64,000 bases of DNA from Bacteroidota bacterium (GTDB lineage Bacteria > Bacteroidota > Bacteroidia > Chitinophagales > Saprospiraceae): NCBI GenBank assembly GCA_016124585.1, contig WGNL01000039.1:1-64000 (forward strand), read 5' to 3'. Below are positions 8,171 to 17,412 of this stretch, one piece after another (position 1 is the stretch's first letter; the number at the start of each line of letters is the position of its first letter). Both the position numbers and the translations under genes were made by a program. Under the pieces are notes generated by a model. It made no database searches, was not told the DNA's origin, and was given only the letters and a program-made list of their open reading frames with translations.

Positions 8171-9652
8171 TCAGTCCGCCAGCTTCAGCACCTCCCCTGT
8201 GCGCTCCCGTTCCCGACGGCACAGGCCGGAATCCTTTGCCAGCGATTGGCCGTAGGTCGGTATCATTTCCCTGATTTTTTGTTGCCAATCGGCGGAGGTG
8301 ATTTCGTCTGGAAAGCATCTCGCCAGCAAATCCAGCATGATGGAAACGGAAGTACTCGCCCCCGGCGAAGCACCCAGCAGCGCCGCCAGCGAGCCATCGG
8401 GGTCGCTCACGATTTCGGTGCCGAATTTCAGCACGCCGCCCTCTTCCTCGTCCTTCTCGATGACCTGCACCCGCTGCCCAGCGATGGCCAGTTCCCAGTC
8501 CTCGAAACGGGCGTCGGGGTAGTATTGCTGCAGCAGTTCGAAACGGTCTTCCGGCGACTGGAAGACCTGTTGGATGAGGTATTTCGTGAGCGGGATATTG
8601 TGGATGCCCGCCGAGAGCATCGGCCAGACATTGTGCGGCTCCAGGGAGAGAAAAAGGTCGAGATAAGATCCGTTCTTCAGGAACTTGGTGCTGAAGCCCG
8701 CATACGGCCCGAAAAGCAGCGCCTTCTGGCCATCCATGATGCGGGTGTCGAGGTGCGGCACGCTCATGGGCGGCGAGCCGACGGACGCCTTGCCGTACAC
8801 TTTGGCTTCGTGCTGCGCAATGACCGAGGGGTTGTTGCAGCGCAGCCACTGCCCGCTGATGGGAAAACCACCGATGCCCCGTGCTACTTTCAAATCGCTT
8901 TTTTCCAGCAACGGAATAGCCGCCCCACCCGCTCCGATAAACACGAATTCAGCATAGAATTCTTGGTCTTTCTTGTTGGAAAGGCGCTCCACGTCCACCT
9001 TCCAGCGGCCATCGGGCAGTTTGGTCAGTTCTTTTACTTCGTGGCCAAGGTTGACGGTGACATCGTCACAGCTTTGCAGGTAGGCTATCATGCCCCTCGT
9101 GATGGCGCCAAAGTTCACGTCCGTCCCGATTTCCATGCGGGTAGCGGCGATTTGTTGCTGCGGGTCACGGCCTTTCATCATCAGCGGCACCCACTCGGCC
9201 ACTTGCGCCGGGTCGGTGCTGAACAGCATGTCCTCGAAAAGGGCGTGCTGCTTCATGGCGGTGTGGCGCTTGCGCAAAAAGTCAACGTTCTCCTCGCCCC
9301 AAACGAAGCTCATGTGCGGGATGTCGTTGATGAAGGCCTCGGCGGGCGGCAGTTCACCCCGCTCCTTGAGGTACGTCCAAAGCTGCTTCGATACTTCAAA
9401 CGATTCGCTGATTTGCAGCGCTTTTTTGATGTCGATAGCTCCGTCCGGGCGTTCGGGGGTGTAGTTTAGTTCGCAGTAGGCGGCATGGCCTGTTCCGGCA
9501 TTGTTCCAGGCTTCGGAGCTTTCCGCCCCGACCTTGTCCAGCCGCTCGAAGATGGTGATGCAAGCCTCGGGCATGAGTTTTTTGAGCAGTACGCCGAGGG
9601 TGGCGCTCATGATGCCAGCGCCGATGAGGATGATGTCTTGTTTATTTGTCAT
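8171..9652 (-). CDS. mqo: Malate:quinone oxidoreductase
   Basis: 493 residues, the normal length for the FAD-dependent, membrane-associated Mqo family. It oxidises L-malate to oxaloacetate and passes electrons to quinone (menaquinone in most Bacteroidota), replacing or complementing soluble malate dehydrogenase in the TCA cycle. The FAD-binding motif IGAGIMSATLG is at residues 11-21, followed by the family signature around 'ERLDKVGAESSEAWNNAGTG' and 'NYTPERPDG'. The start is the first ATG of the frame, directly after a repeat-rich leader. A single-gene unit on the minus strand. Confidence 0.96.
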   Translation of the reverse strand: MTNKQDIILIGAGIMSATLGVLLKKLMPEACITIFERLDKVGAESSEAWNNAGTGHAAYCELNYTPERPDGAIDIKKALQISESFEVSKQLWTYLKERGELPPAEAFINDIPHMSFVWGEENVDFLRKRHTAMKQHALFEDMLFSTDPAQVAEWVPLMMKGRDPQQQIAATRMEIGTDVNFGAITRGMIAYLQSCDDVTVNLGHEVKELTKLPDGRWKVDVERLSNKKDQEFYAEFVFIGAGGAAIPLLEKSDLKVARGIGGFPISGQWLRCNNPSVIAQHEAKVYGKASVGSPPMSVPHLDTRIMDGQKALLFGPYAGFSTKFLKNGSYLDLFLSLEPHNVWPMLSAGIHNIPLTKYLIQQVFQSPEDRFELLQQYYPDARFEDWELAIAGQRVQVIEKDEEEGGVLKFGTEIVSDPDGSLAALLGASPGASTSVSIMLDLLARCFPDEITSADWQQKIREMIPTYGQSLAKDSGLCRRERERTGEVLKLAD

Positions 9653-9700
9653 TGGTCATTTTTGTCATTGGTCATTGATGGTCATTAGACATTGGCAAAT
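9653..9700. repeat. Short-word repeat (GGTCATT/GTCATT) at mqo start
   Basis: The words TCATTGG and GGTCATT are repeated five to six times with small changes directly before the mqo start codon (read from the minus strand as CCAATGACAAA-like words). It belongs to the window-wide class of 7- to 8-base oscillating repeats, here without a clear second arm. Confidence 0.7.
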
Positions 9701-9741
9701 ATGGGTGATGTTGGCAAAACGTAGCGCTTTCCGATATGTTC

Positions 9742-10419
9742 TTATTTATATTTTCGGAAAATACCTGTATCGAAAGCCGTCCAAAGACAGCATTTCTGGC
9801 CGCAGGTTTTTAGGGCATTATTTGCCCAAGTATTGCAAGTTTGGAAAAGATTATAATGACCTTTTGCTTCGTAAAAAGCATCCGACTTACCATAGTTAGC
9901 GTTGGTTTTTATGCTTAAAAAATGACCATCTATACCTTTCTGAAAACGCTTATCAATATACGCTATTAAACGTGCATATTGCCCTTTGCTTATCATTATT
10001 TTCTTGCATGACTCCCCTTCTTTCATCTGCTGGTAATAAGTGGCATGCATGGCCGAACCACCCAGCCCAAACATTGCATTAAATGCCACCGATGCTTTTA
10101 AGTCCGACCATTCAGGCGTTTCCAAATAAAAACCTTTATCGCCCCAGCCCATTGCCAGATACTGGTAAGTGGTGTCGGTCAATTGAGTATTCGAGAAAAG
10201 CACGTTTTTGCTCCAATCCATCTGCTCGTTGCGGGTAGGCATCACGATGTCAGTGTGGACGCCGTTGGTCAGGATATAAATGGGAATTTCTTCTACGGTG
10301 CCTGCTTCACGTTGGATGGTGATGCTTGATAGGCAATAGGCTGCAAGTAAATACAGCAAGATAAAGCCAATGATGGAGAGCAATATTTTGGCGATGATTT
10401 TTAAGGTCTTTTTTAGCAT
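9742..10419 (-). CDS. DUF2459 (TIGR02117) family protein
   Basis: 225 residues. A membrane segment at about 10-30 (IIAKILLSIIGFILLYLLAAY) anchors a globular domain with the family's characteristic 'ILTNGVHTDIVMP', 'GWGDKGFYLETPEW' and 'NTWANNALKTCG' blocks; the conserved His and Cys-x-x-Trp hint at a papain/NlpC-like fold, but activity is not established. In some bacteria relatives sit near polyhydroxyalkanoate genes; there are none here. Probably faces the periplasm. It stands downstream of a small group of secreted proteins on the same strand. Confidence 0.88.
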   Translation of the reverse strand: MLKKTLKIIAKILLSIIGFILLYLLAAYCLSSITIQREAGTVEEIPIYILTNGVHTDIVMPTRNEQMDWSKNVLFSNTQLTDTTYQYLAMGWGDKGFYLETPEWSDLKASVAFNAMFGLGGSAMHATYYQQMKEGESCKKIMISKGQYARLIAYIDKRFQKGIDGHFLSIKTNANYGKSDAFYEAKGHYNLFQTCNTWANNALKTCGQKCCLWTAFDTGIFRKYK

Positions 10420-10512
10420 TGAATCAAATTAAGGTATGGATGCAACTCAGTCTTGCAAATTACCTTAAAGATGAAGCCTTTTTCGAAATGGTTGTGAATG
10501 AATTATACAATT

Positions 10513-11115
10513 TCACTCCCGCACCTTCCCCGACAGCACGCTCACCTTTCCATTGAATGGATTCCCCGATGAGCGGCGGAAGGTGACCACCTGTCCCACA
10601 TGCCAGAGCGCATCGGAGATGGGACCGTTGAGCATATTCCAGAAGGGGAATTCCGTCTTGTTGTCGCCATTCTGAAAGGTGATGCCCATGTTCTCCAGAC
10701 TACTGCCCGGTTGCTGTAGCAATTGACTGGCGGCTTGTAGATTTTCTAAGACTTGGCGGCGCTTTTCCTCGAAACTGAGCGGCGAGGTCTCCTCCCCTGA
10801 GCGGACGTTTGGCTGGTTTTTTACTCCGTTCAAAATAACATTGGAAAGGCCAAGGATATGGTCAATCGTCTCCTCACTGCTACGGGCTTCCGGTGTGGGC
10901 CGGAAGGCAAGGTCTTCGGGTCGCAGGCCCTCAGTCGCCCAATAAAACCGGAAGCCGACGCCATCAATCATGCGGGCAACGACAGTCTCCGGCGTGTAGG
11001 ATTCTGGATAAGTGGTCAGTTCCCGATAGGGTAACTGCTGGGTATCCATGTTTTGTGAAAAAAGGGTAACCTGAAATAGTGTGGCCAGGGTGAAAAGGAG
11101 GAGTTTTTGCAGCAT
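10513..11115 (-). CDS. Secreted DinB-superfamily protein
   Basis: 200 residues. A signal peptide (about 1-20, ends TLFSQ) precedes a four-helix DinB-like domain: 'GFRFYWATEGLRPEDLAFRP', 'SSEETIDHILGLSNVIL' and 'ALWHVGQVVTFRRSSGNP' are typical, with two of the usual metal-binding His positions visible (DHI and HVGQ). DinB-like proteins often bind divalent metal and some are thiol-dependent enzymes; the substrate here is unknown. Export to the periplasm is inferred from the signal peptide. Confidence 0.85.
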   Translation of the reverse strand: MLQKLLLFTLATLFQVTLFSQNMDTQQLPYRELTTYPESYTPETVVARMIDGVGFRFYWATEGLRPEDLAFRPTPEARSSEETIDHILGLSNVILNGVKNQPNVRSGEETSPLSFEEKRRQVLENLQAASQLLQQPGSSLENMGITFQNGDNKTEFPFWNMLNGPISDALWHVGQVVTFRRSSGNPFNGKVSVLSGKVRE

Positions 11116-11160
11116 AGCGCTTTGTTTTTTGCAAAAATAAGAAAGCTATTTTCAAGAGAC

Positions 11161-11673
11161 TTAATATAGTGGTATCTTAGTTTCCTTGGCCCCCAAAGAT
11201 TCTAAGAATTCCTTCACCTCCAAGGCATCGTCGCCGCCCCTTATGGCGTGGTGAAGTAACGTAAATCCATGCGGCCCTTTGGCATTTAAAGTACTGGGGA
11301 AGGCTTCGAGCATTGGTTTCACAATTTCTATTTTCCCAAATAAACAAGCCGTGAAGATATTTGCCTGAGCGCCTTTATCCAGCAGGTACTGGGCTAGTTC
11401 TTTATAGCCTACATGGCTGGCAGCCCCGAGGTAGGTTTCAAAATCGCCGTATTTCCAGTCGTGGGCAGCGTTGAGTAGATTAGGCGTTTCTTCCAGCAAG
11501 GTTTTCACTTTGTCTAGGTCTCGGTGTCCGGCTCCTACAAAAGTGGCAACCAGTTCCCTATCCAATTGTGGTTCAGGTTCTATCAGTTTTGAACTAACGT
11601 TTGCGAAGGTGGGCTTGCCCCAAAGCACAGTACCAGCGAGGCTAAAAGCTTGAATAAAATTCTTTCGATTCAT
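11161..11673 (-). CDS. Exported ankyrin-repeat protein
   Basis: 170 residues. A short exported N-terminus (MNRKNFIQAFSLAGTVLW) is followed by about three to four ankyrin repeats: 'GHRDLDKVKTLLEETPNLLNA', 'GYKELAQYLLDKGAQANIF', 'GKIEIVKPMLEAFPSTLNA' and 'GFTLLHHAIRGGDDALEV'. Such small ankyrin proteins bind other proteins; the partner is not evident. It lies 45 bases upstream of the DinB-like gene on the same strand, so the two may be co-transcribed. Confidence 0.82.
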   Translation of the reverse strand: MNRKNFIQAFSLAGTVLWGKPTFANVSSKLIEPEPQLDRELVATFVGAGHRDLDKVKTLLEETPNLLNAAHDWKYGDFETYLGAASHVGYKELAQYLLDKGAQANIFTACLFGKIEIVKPMLEAFPSTLNAKGPHGFTLLHHAIRGGDDALEVKEFLESLGAKETKIPLY

Positions 11674-11762
11674 TGCTTATTGGTTGAATACAGGTTGTTA
11701 ATTCAACGCTGTAATCCCCAAAGACAATGAAAAGGTTGCAAAGACGCTTAGATTATATTAAT

Positions 11763-12890
11763 TTACTCATACGGTAGTGCGCAAGCTCTAAAAGCATCTT
11801 CAATAAAGTGGATAGCTTTTGATATATCCCAAGACCTGTAACTTGCCGTTACCACGCCGTTTATTAAGTCAACATACATGATGGGCAGGCCATTGCTGAC
11901 AAAATCGAACAAGTCCATATCCACAAAATCGCCATTTTCCATATTGCGCAAACCAAGACGATTTATGGTAAACTCATTTCGGATATTCCCGCCATGACAA
12001 AACATATAGTCAACATATAATCGATAAGTATGTCTGGGGTTGAAAAACATATAGTTCGCAATAATTTCTGGCTTTAAAGTAATAGCGATGGTTCCCAAAA
12101 CACCTTGACAGCCATTGTTCACTATCGGAGTAGCGTCGTGATACAGAAAACTCTTTTCGCTTTGTATGGAATCTTGTATTGTCTCAACACCGTCACCCAT
12201 TAAATATAATTTAGAAAAATCATTGGAAGCCACTGTAATTAAACGGTCTCTAAAAGATTGATCCAACCAAAACAATTCATTGTCTGTATCGAATTGAGAA
12301 TCTTTGCCAACAATAACATTGATTGAATCTTTATTGTACCATGATTTAACCTGCGCCTTGCGTAGTTTCCGGGTGTGCAATTCCATTAATTGAAGGTTGA
12401 AGGCATCAATAATGTCTTTGAAGGCATTGCCTGAAGTTCGGTTGTCCATGGAAAAATGAAGCGAGTAACCGTCTTGTCCATTTTCCAATTCACCATAGGC
12501 TTGCAACATATCACCAGTAGTCCTGTCTTGTCGCCAAAGGCTAGCCGTGCATTTTGACTCAAAGAACATCAGCTCCAACTTCCCTGTGGCTTGGGTATCC
12601 GGCACGACCAGCGTCAAGAGTGTGCTTTTTCCAATATTGTCGTGCCAAATTACCAAGTCCGAATTGCCGCTCATCAACAACTCATCGTTTGTATCTGCTG
12701 TATCAAGAAACATTAGGGCAATTCCGGACAAAAAAGCGTCAGGGTTTTGTTTTCCGCTGTTCGAAACCTTTTTTGCCAGAGAATTAAAATAAATGGGAAG
12801 TGTCAATTGTGGCTTAAATGGCGACTGAGCCACAGCAAAATAATGCAGTAGTAAAAAGGGGGTCAATAGGGTAAATGTCCTTTTGATCAT
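11763..12890 (-). CDS. Secreted protein of unknown function
   Basis: 375 residues with a signal peptide of about 21 residues (ends FAVAQ). No family recognised. The mature part is mixed alpha/beta and rich in Asn, Asp and aromatic residues; there is no lipobox and no clear T9SS tail. Start chosen at the ATG in front of the signal peptide. Upstream lie two exact copies of a 16-base A-rich sequence. Confidence 0.78.
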   Translation of the reverse strand: MIKRTFTLLTPFLLLHYFAVAQSPFKPQLTLPIYFNSLAKKVSNSGKQNPDAFLSGIALMFLDTADTNDELLMSGNSDLVIWHDNIGKSTLLTLVVPDTQATGKLELMFFESKCTASLWRQDRTTGDMLQAYGELENGQDGYSLHFSMDNRTSGNAFKDIIDAFNLQLMELHTRKLRKAQVKSWYNKDSINVIVGKDSQFDTDNELFWLDQSFRDRLITVASNDFSKLYLMGDGVETIQDSIQSEKSFLYHDATPIVNNGCQGVLGTIAITLKPEIIANYMFFNPRHTYRLYVDYMFCHGGNIRNEFTINRLGLRNMENGDFVDMDLFDFVSNGLPIMYVDLINGVVTASYRSWDISKAIHFIEDAFRACALPYE

Positions 12891-12952
12891 CTTATTTGAA
12901 TGCTATGTTTTTAGTAAATCGGCAGCCAAAGCTACAAACCCTATCCTTTTTT

Positions 12953-13066
12953 AGGCAAAAAAACAATGGGAAATACGAAAAATTAATCTTGAACGATAAT
13001 TTTAAGCTAAGTATACCTTTCAAAATTAACCAATGTTTATAGGCATTTAAAGGCAAAAAAACAATG
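12953..13066. repeat. Two exact 16-bp direct repeats
   Basis: The sequence AGGCAAAAAAACAATG occurs at 12953-12968 and again at 13051-13066, 98 bases apart, in the AT-rich spacer between the secreted protein at 11763 and the GreA-like gene at 13078. Could be duplicated regulatory sites or simple chance in A-rich sequence. Confidence 0.6.
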
Positions 13067-13077
13067 TATTAAATCTG

Positions 13078-13527
13078 TTAAAACACCGCTAATATAGAAA
13101 TGCTTTCTCCTCGAAAAACAAATTGCTCGCCAGCTTTTCGGTGGGCTAAAGCAAGGCCAATGGGTGATGCCAATGATACCAGATAATATAATTTCCCATC
13201 CAACTCTAATTTTCCGGCACTGATGGCGATGAAGTAGTTCCCCTGTCCAGTCAGCACCAAATTTCCCTCGCCAATACGGGAGGGCAAGTTCTCCAACTGA
13301 ATACGACCCAAGACCTGTTGCAATTGTTGTACTTCAGCCAATTGCGCTGACAGTTTTTCTTGCTCCAGTTGCATCATGGCCCGACCTGTTTCATGTTTAT
13401 CACCAGCAGTGCTTTTAGTTTCTTCGTCGAGGGCTTGACGGATGGCAGCTTGTGCTTGGGTGATGGTTTCCAGTCGTTGATTCACATATTGCTGGCAATG
13501 TGCGAGCAGTTGGTGTTTTACTTGCAT
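13078..13527 (-). CDS. GreA/GreB C-terminal-like protein
   Basis: 149 residues. An N-terminal coiled-coil-like half (about 1-80, rich in Gln, Glu and Leu) leads to a small beta domain ending 'SLASPIGLALAHRKAGEQFVFRGESISILAVF', which has the pattern of the FKBP-like C-terminal domain of GreA/GreB. Similar 150-residue proteins are widespread in Bacteroidota and are sometimes labelled '3-oxoacyl-ACP synthase', for which nothing here argues. A role at RNA polymerase is inferred only from the domain. It lies just upstream of the 11763 gene and 34 bases downstream of the aldehyde dehydrogenase gene, on the same strand. Confidence 0.78.
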   Translation of the reverse strand: MQVKHQLLAHCQQYVNQRLETITQAQAAIRQALDEETKSTAGDKHETGRAMMQLEQEKLSAQLAEVQQLQQVLGRIQLENLPSRIGEGNLVLTGQGNYFIAISAGKLELDGKLYYLVSLASPIGLALAHRKAGEQFVFRGESISILAVF

Positions 13528-13561
13528 AAAATGGTTTATTGCGCAAAAATAATCTTACCTG

Positions 13562-14980
13562 TTAAAACCATTTGATAGTCCAATCTATCAACTTCATTTT
13601 AATGTCATTATAAGGTGGTGAAAGCCTGTCCAATGGGCTGGGCAGCACTTGTTTGCAAACAGCACGTTCGTTCGAAAATTCAATAAAACCAAACTTCCCA
13701 TGCGACTTGCCAATGCCACTATAGTTGCTACCACCAAAGGGCAGATTGGGGTTGAAAAAATGCAAGGTATTGTGGTTGATGCAAGTACCGCCAGCCCGTG
13801 TAGCCTGCGAGATTTGCTCAATATTTTTTTTGTTTTTGCTATAAATATAAAGCGCTAATGGTTTTTCTTTTGAACGAATGAAATCAATGGCTTCCTGCAA
13901 ATCCTTGTAAGCGATTATGGGCAAAATCGGCCCAAATATCTCCTTCTGCATAAGTGGAGATTCCGAATTAAGATTGGTCACCAATGTAGGTTCTATAAAA
14001 TTATTATCGGCGTCGGATTTACCGCCATATAATACCGTAGCTCCTTCTTTTATAGAGACATCCAAATAAGATTTAACTCGTTGAAAATGTCGAGCATTAA
14101 TCATTCGCATATAGCTGTCAGACTCAGCGGCATTTCCTTCATAATATTGATCTATTTTCGATTTAAAAATGGTAATGAATGCATCCAATTTACTTTCATG
14201 TACCAGTGCATAATCCGGTGACAAGCATATCTGACCACAATTCGAAAATTTGGCCCAAGCAATACGGGCAGCAGCCAAGTCGAGGTCTGCGGTATCATCC
14301 ACAATGGTCGGAGACTTTCCACCCAACTCAAGTGTGACGGAGGCCAGGTTTTTAGCAGCGGCAGCCATTACGACCTTCCCAATACTGGGCGCTCCTGTAA
14401 AAAAGATATGGTTGAACGGCAATTCCAGCAATATCGTCGCAGTCTCCACCGGGCCTTCCACCACGGCTACCTCATTTTCATCGAAAACCTCGACTACCAA
14501 TTTGCGAAGTACGGCTGCACTGTGCGGCGTCATTTCTGAAGGTTTCAAAATGGCTGTATTCCCAGCCGCTACTGCCGAAATCAGTGGCCCCAAAGCCAAC
14601 TGGATAGGATAATTCCAGGGGGAAATAATGAGGCATACCCCCTTGGGTTCATATTGAATCCAAGACTTAGCACCGATTAGCGCCATTGGAGTGGGCACCC
14701 GGTACGGCGACATCCAGCTCCGAAGCTGTCTTTTTGCATGTTTTATTTCACTGGTTAATGGAAAAATCTCTGCTAGGTCCACCTCCGCCGCTGGTCTTCG
14801 ATAGTCCTTCCAAAGCGCTTCCTTTATCTCTGGCCGGAACCTCATAATAGCATCGTGCAGTTTTTGCAGTTTGCGAATGCGTTCTTTGGCAGAACTTTCA
14901 GCCACTTTGTACTGATGTGCATTCTGCACTTTGAAAAGCTGGTGGATTCGTTGGGCATCAACCGTGGGGGTATCAATCAT
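13562..14980 (-). CDS. Aldehyde dehydrogenase (class 3-like)
   Basis: 472 residues, the length of the shorter class 3/fatty-aldehyde type lacking the long N-terminal extension. It oxidises aldehydes to acids with NAD(P). Key blocks are visible: 'SPWNYPIQLALGPLISA', the cofactor loop 'FFTGAPSIGKVV', the general-base motif 'LELGGKSP', the catalytic Cys in 'NCGQICLSPDY' and 'EIFGPILPI'. The C-terminus (MKLIDWTIKWF) is hydrophobic, as in membrane-associated long-chain aldehyde dehydrogenases. Together with the alkane hydroxylase at 41419 it could act in alkane oxidation, but the two genes are 27 kb apart. Confidence 0.94.
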   Translation of the reverse strand: MIDTPTVDAQRIHQLFKVQNAHQYKVAESSAKERIRKLQKLHDAIMRFRPEIKEALWKDYRRPAAEVDLAEIFPLTSEIKHAKRQLRSWMSPYRVPTPMALIGAKSWIQYEPKGVCLIISPWNYPIQLALGPLISAVAAGNTAILKPSEMTPHSAAVLRKLVVEVFDENEVAVVEGPVETATILLELPFNHIFFTGAPSIGKVVMAAAAKNLASVTLELGGKSPTIVDDTADLDLAAARIAWAKFSNCGQICLSPDYALVHESKLDAFITIFKSKIDQYYEGNAAESDSYMRMINARHFQRVKSYLDVSIKEGATVLYGGKSDADNNFIEPTLVTNLNSESPLMQKEIFGPILPIIAYKDLQEAIDFIRSKEKPLALYIYSKNKKNIEQISQATRAGGTCINHNTLHFFNPNLPFGGSNYSGIGKSHGKFGFIEFSNERAVCKQVLPSPLDRLSPPYNDIKMKLIDWTIKWF

Positions 14981-15192
14981 AGCCTATGAATTAAGTAAGA
15001 ATATGGCGCTAAAATTATGGAAACTTGAAGGCATTTCCATTAAGCTGTCAATCATTTGAAATAAAGTAAGAATTTATTCCAAATGAAACAGCGTTTTGCT
15101 GAAAACCATTTAACCCCAATGAAAATATTTAATGGATTTAAGCTAATAAAAAAGCTTGCCAAAGGAGTACCTACATCTCGTTCCGCTTGATT

Positions 15193-16431
15193 TTACTCAT
15201 ACCGCAGCGCCTCAATCGGATCCAGCCCCGCCGCCTTCGAGGCCGGATAAATCCCGGAGCCAAGCCCCACCAGCGTACAGACGATGATGGCCATGATAAT
15301 CCAGTTCCAAGGCATGACAAAGTGGCCACCCATGGCCGCCGTCACACCAAAGCCGGCACCGATTCCCAGCAGGATGCCTACCACGCCGCCCATTTGGCAG
15401 ATGATAATAGCTTCGGTGAGGAACTGCCAAAGGATGTTTTTGCGGGTAGCTCCCAGCGACTTGCTGATACCAATTTCACGGGTTCGTTCGGTCACGGAGA
15501 CGAGCATGATATTCATCAAACCGATGGCAGCACCGAGCAAGGTCATTAGGCCGATGGCCACGGCGGCAGCACGAAGGTTGGTCGTGTTGTCCTTGATAAT
15601 TGAAACGAGACTATCACTCTTGAAGATTTCAAAATCGTTGTCCTGTCGGGCCAAGAGTCGGCGAACGCTACGGAAAATCCCGATAGCATATGATTCCGCC
15701 TGATCCATCTGCGTGGCGTCATTTAGGCTCACCATCACATTGTAGTTCTGCCCCTCAGTGGCGTAGTATCGCTTGCCATCGAGCAGGGGAATGAGTACTA
15801 CCCTATCTTCGCTTTGGTTCATGGCCGAGCCTTTGGACTTCATCACACCTACCACCCTAAACTGGAGGTTGCCGATGGCAATGGTCGTGTTCAGCGCTTT
15901 TTCAGGTTTATCCTTGAAAAGTGATTTGACAATATCAGAGCCGATGATAGCTTTGTTGCCCCCGTTCAAGATTTCTTGATTCGTAAATGCACGGCCAAAC
16001 TGTATTTCGTGGCCTTTGGCTTCGATGTAATTTTCATCAATAGCCACTACCGATACTATCGGGCTGGTTTTATCCTCTCCGTATTTGATGGCCGCACTGC
16101 CCGTACAATCCACTGACACAGAAACCCTGGCCGGGTAATCGAAGCGCTCTTTGAACTCCAATGCTTCCTTTAGCGAGATGGGTTCACCACGCTTTTGCCT
16201 CCTGCCCCCATCCGAGCCGCTAAGTTCCTTGCCTTTTGGGTGAATGGTAAACGAGTTGGCACCCAGTCCTGAGAAGTTGTCGTTCAGGGAATAGACCATG
16301 TTATCGATGGCTGTCAGGATACCCACCAGAGCCATGATGCCGATAGCAATGATCATCAATGTGAGAATGGCCCGCAGCAGGTTGTTGCGCACGGACCGAA
16401 GGGCTATCTTGATTATTTCGCTGTTTTGCAT
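15193..16431 (-). CDS. MacB-type ABC transporter permease
   Basis: 412 residues with the MacB/FtsX plan: one TM near the N-terminus (about 20-42), a large periplasmic domain (about 45-280), then three TMs (about 290-315, 340-365, 375-400). The motif '[20 protein letters not shown]' is diagnostic for the FtsX domain. Such proteins work with an ATPase in lipoprotein or peptide handling or in mechanotransmission. No ATPase gene is adjacent, so the partner is encoded elsewhere. Confidence 0.92.
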   Translation of the reverse strand: MQNSEIIKIALRSVRNNLLRAILTLMIIAIGIMALVGILTAIDNMVYSLNDNFSGLGANSFTIHPKGKELSGSDGGRRQKRGEPISLKEALEFKERFDYPARVSVSVDCTGSAAIKYGEDKTSPIVSVVAIDENYIEAKGHEIQFGRAFTNQEILNGGNKAIIGSDIVKSLFKDKPEKALNTTIAIGNLQFRVVGVMKSKGSAMNQSEDRVVLIPLLDGKRYYATEGQNYNVMVSLNDATQMDQAESYAIGIFRSVRRLLARQDNDFEIFKSDSLVSIIKDNTTNLRAAAVAIGLMTLLGAAIGLMNIMLVSVTERTREIGISKSLGATRKNILWQFLTEAIIICQMGGVVGILLGIGAGFGVTAAMGGHFVMPWNWIIMAIIVCTLVGLGSGIYPASKAAGLDPIEALRYE

Positions 16432-16580
16432 GTTGATTTTCGATTGCGAGGGCTAAAAATACACCGCCCTTTTTTCCTTGCCTTATTTTGTTAGATAAAA
16501 TGCAGATTTTGGCGGACAGTGAGGCGCAGAGGGAGGACGTGCAAGCTTTCCATCCATTCAATTTCGTTCCTGAAAAAGGC

Positions 16581-16588
16581 TATATTTG
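16581..16588 (+). promoter_or_regulatory. Candidate -7 element before upp (TATATTTG)
   Basis: Exact TAnnTTTG match 41 bases before the upp ATG at 16630. A TTG at the -33 distance is not present. It fits the downstream start, since a start further upstream would lie before this promoter. Confidence 0.45.
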
Positions 16589-16629
16589 CCCGACCTTTGG
16601 CCAAAATATCCCGCACAATTTTTCATCAA

Positions 16630-17280
16630 ATGATTTATAATCTAAGCGAAAACAACTCTATCGCAAACCGATTCATTGCGGAGCTGCGAGACATAAGTGT
16701 ACAAAATGACCGAATGCGGTTTCGGCGCAATTTGGAGCGTTTGGGCGAGGTTATGGCCTACGAAATCAGCCAGAAGCTAAAATATCATCCCAAAGAAGTG
16801 GAAACGCCCCTGGGTATAGCCAAGGTCAACCTGCACAGCGAACGCATCGTGCTGGCGACCATCCTGCGGGCTGGCATGCCGATGCACCAGGGCCTGCTCA
16901 ATTGGTTTGACGATGCCGAAAACGCATTCGTATCCGCCTACCGTCGCCACCACAAAGATGGAACTTTTGAGATTGCGCTAGAGTACGTTTCTTGCCCAGA
17001 CCTTAATGACTGCGTCCTCATACTGTCCGACCCGATGCTGGCCACAGGGGCCTCGATAGAGATAGCTGTAGAGGCACTCCAACGCTTTGGCCAGCCTGCG
17101 CAGATACATGTGGCAACGGCTATCGCATCCCGCCAAGGATTGGAACATTTGCGCCGGACTATGCCCGCAGCAAAAGTTTGGGCAGGTGCCATTGATGATG
17201 AACTAACAGCAAAATCATACATTGTGCCCGGGTTGGGTGATGCTGGGGATTTGGCTTATGGCCCAAAAGTGCAAGCATGA
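16630..17280 (+). CDS. upp: Uracil phosphoribosyltransferase
   Basis: 216 residues. Salvages uracil with PRPP to UMP. The PRPP loop is in 'LILSDPMLATGASI' and the uracil-binding loop in 'VPGLGDAGDLAYG' close to the C-terminus, both characteristic of Upp. An upstream in-frame ATG (16519) would add 37 residues that resemble no Upp N-terminus, so the ATG at 16630 (MIYNLSENN) is chosen. Cytoplasmic. A hairpin with a T-run follows at once. Confidence 0.95.
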   Translation: MIYNLSENNSIANRFIAELRDISVQNDRMRFRRNLERLGEVMAYEISQKLKYHPKEVETPLGIAKVNLHSERIVLATILRAGMPMHQGLLNWFDDAENAFVSAYRRHHKDGTFEIALEYVSCPDLNDCVLILSDPMLATGASIEIAVEALQRFGQPAQIHVATAIASRQGLEHLRRTMPAAKVWAGAIDDELTAKSYIVPGLGDAGDLAYGPKVQA

Positions 17281-17282
17281 GG

Positions 17283-17313
17283 AAATAGCTACTAAAAGCT
17301 GGCTATTTTTTTT
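17283..17313 (+). terminator. Rho-independent terminator of upp
   Basis: AAATAGC (17283-17289) pairs with GCTATTT (17302-17308), followed by more T residues to 17313. Placed three bases after the upp stop. Confidence 0.7.
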
Positions 17314-17412
17314 AAAATTTATCGTTTCGATAACATTTTACCGACTTCAAACTTCAACAGAAAGCAACCCGTTGTCGTTCTATCAACACCTATTACACAA
17401 AAAATTTAGTCT

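Noticed and set aside
8246-9469. 407-codon plus-strand frame opposite mqo
   Set aside because: Composition-driven antisense frame; mqo is unambiguous on the minus strand.
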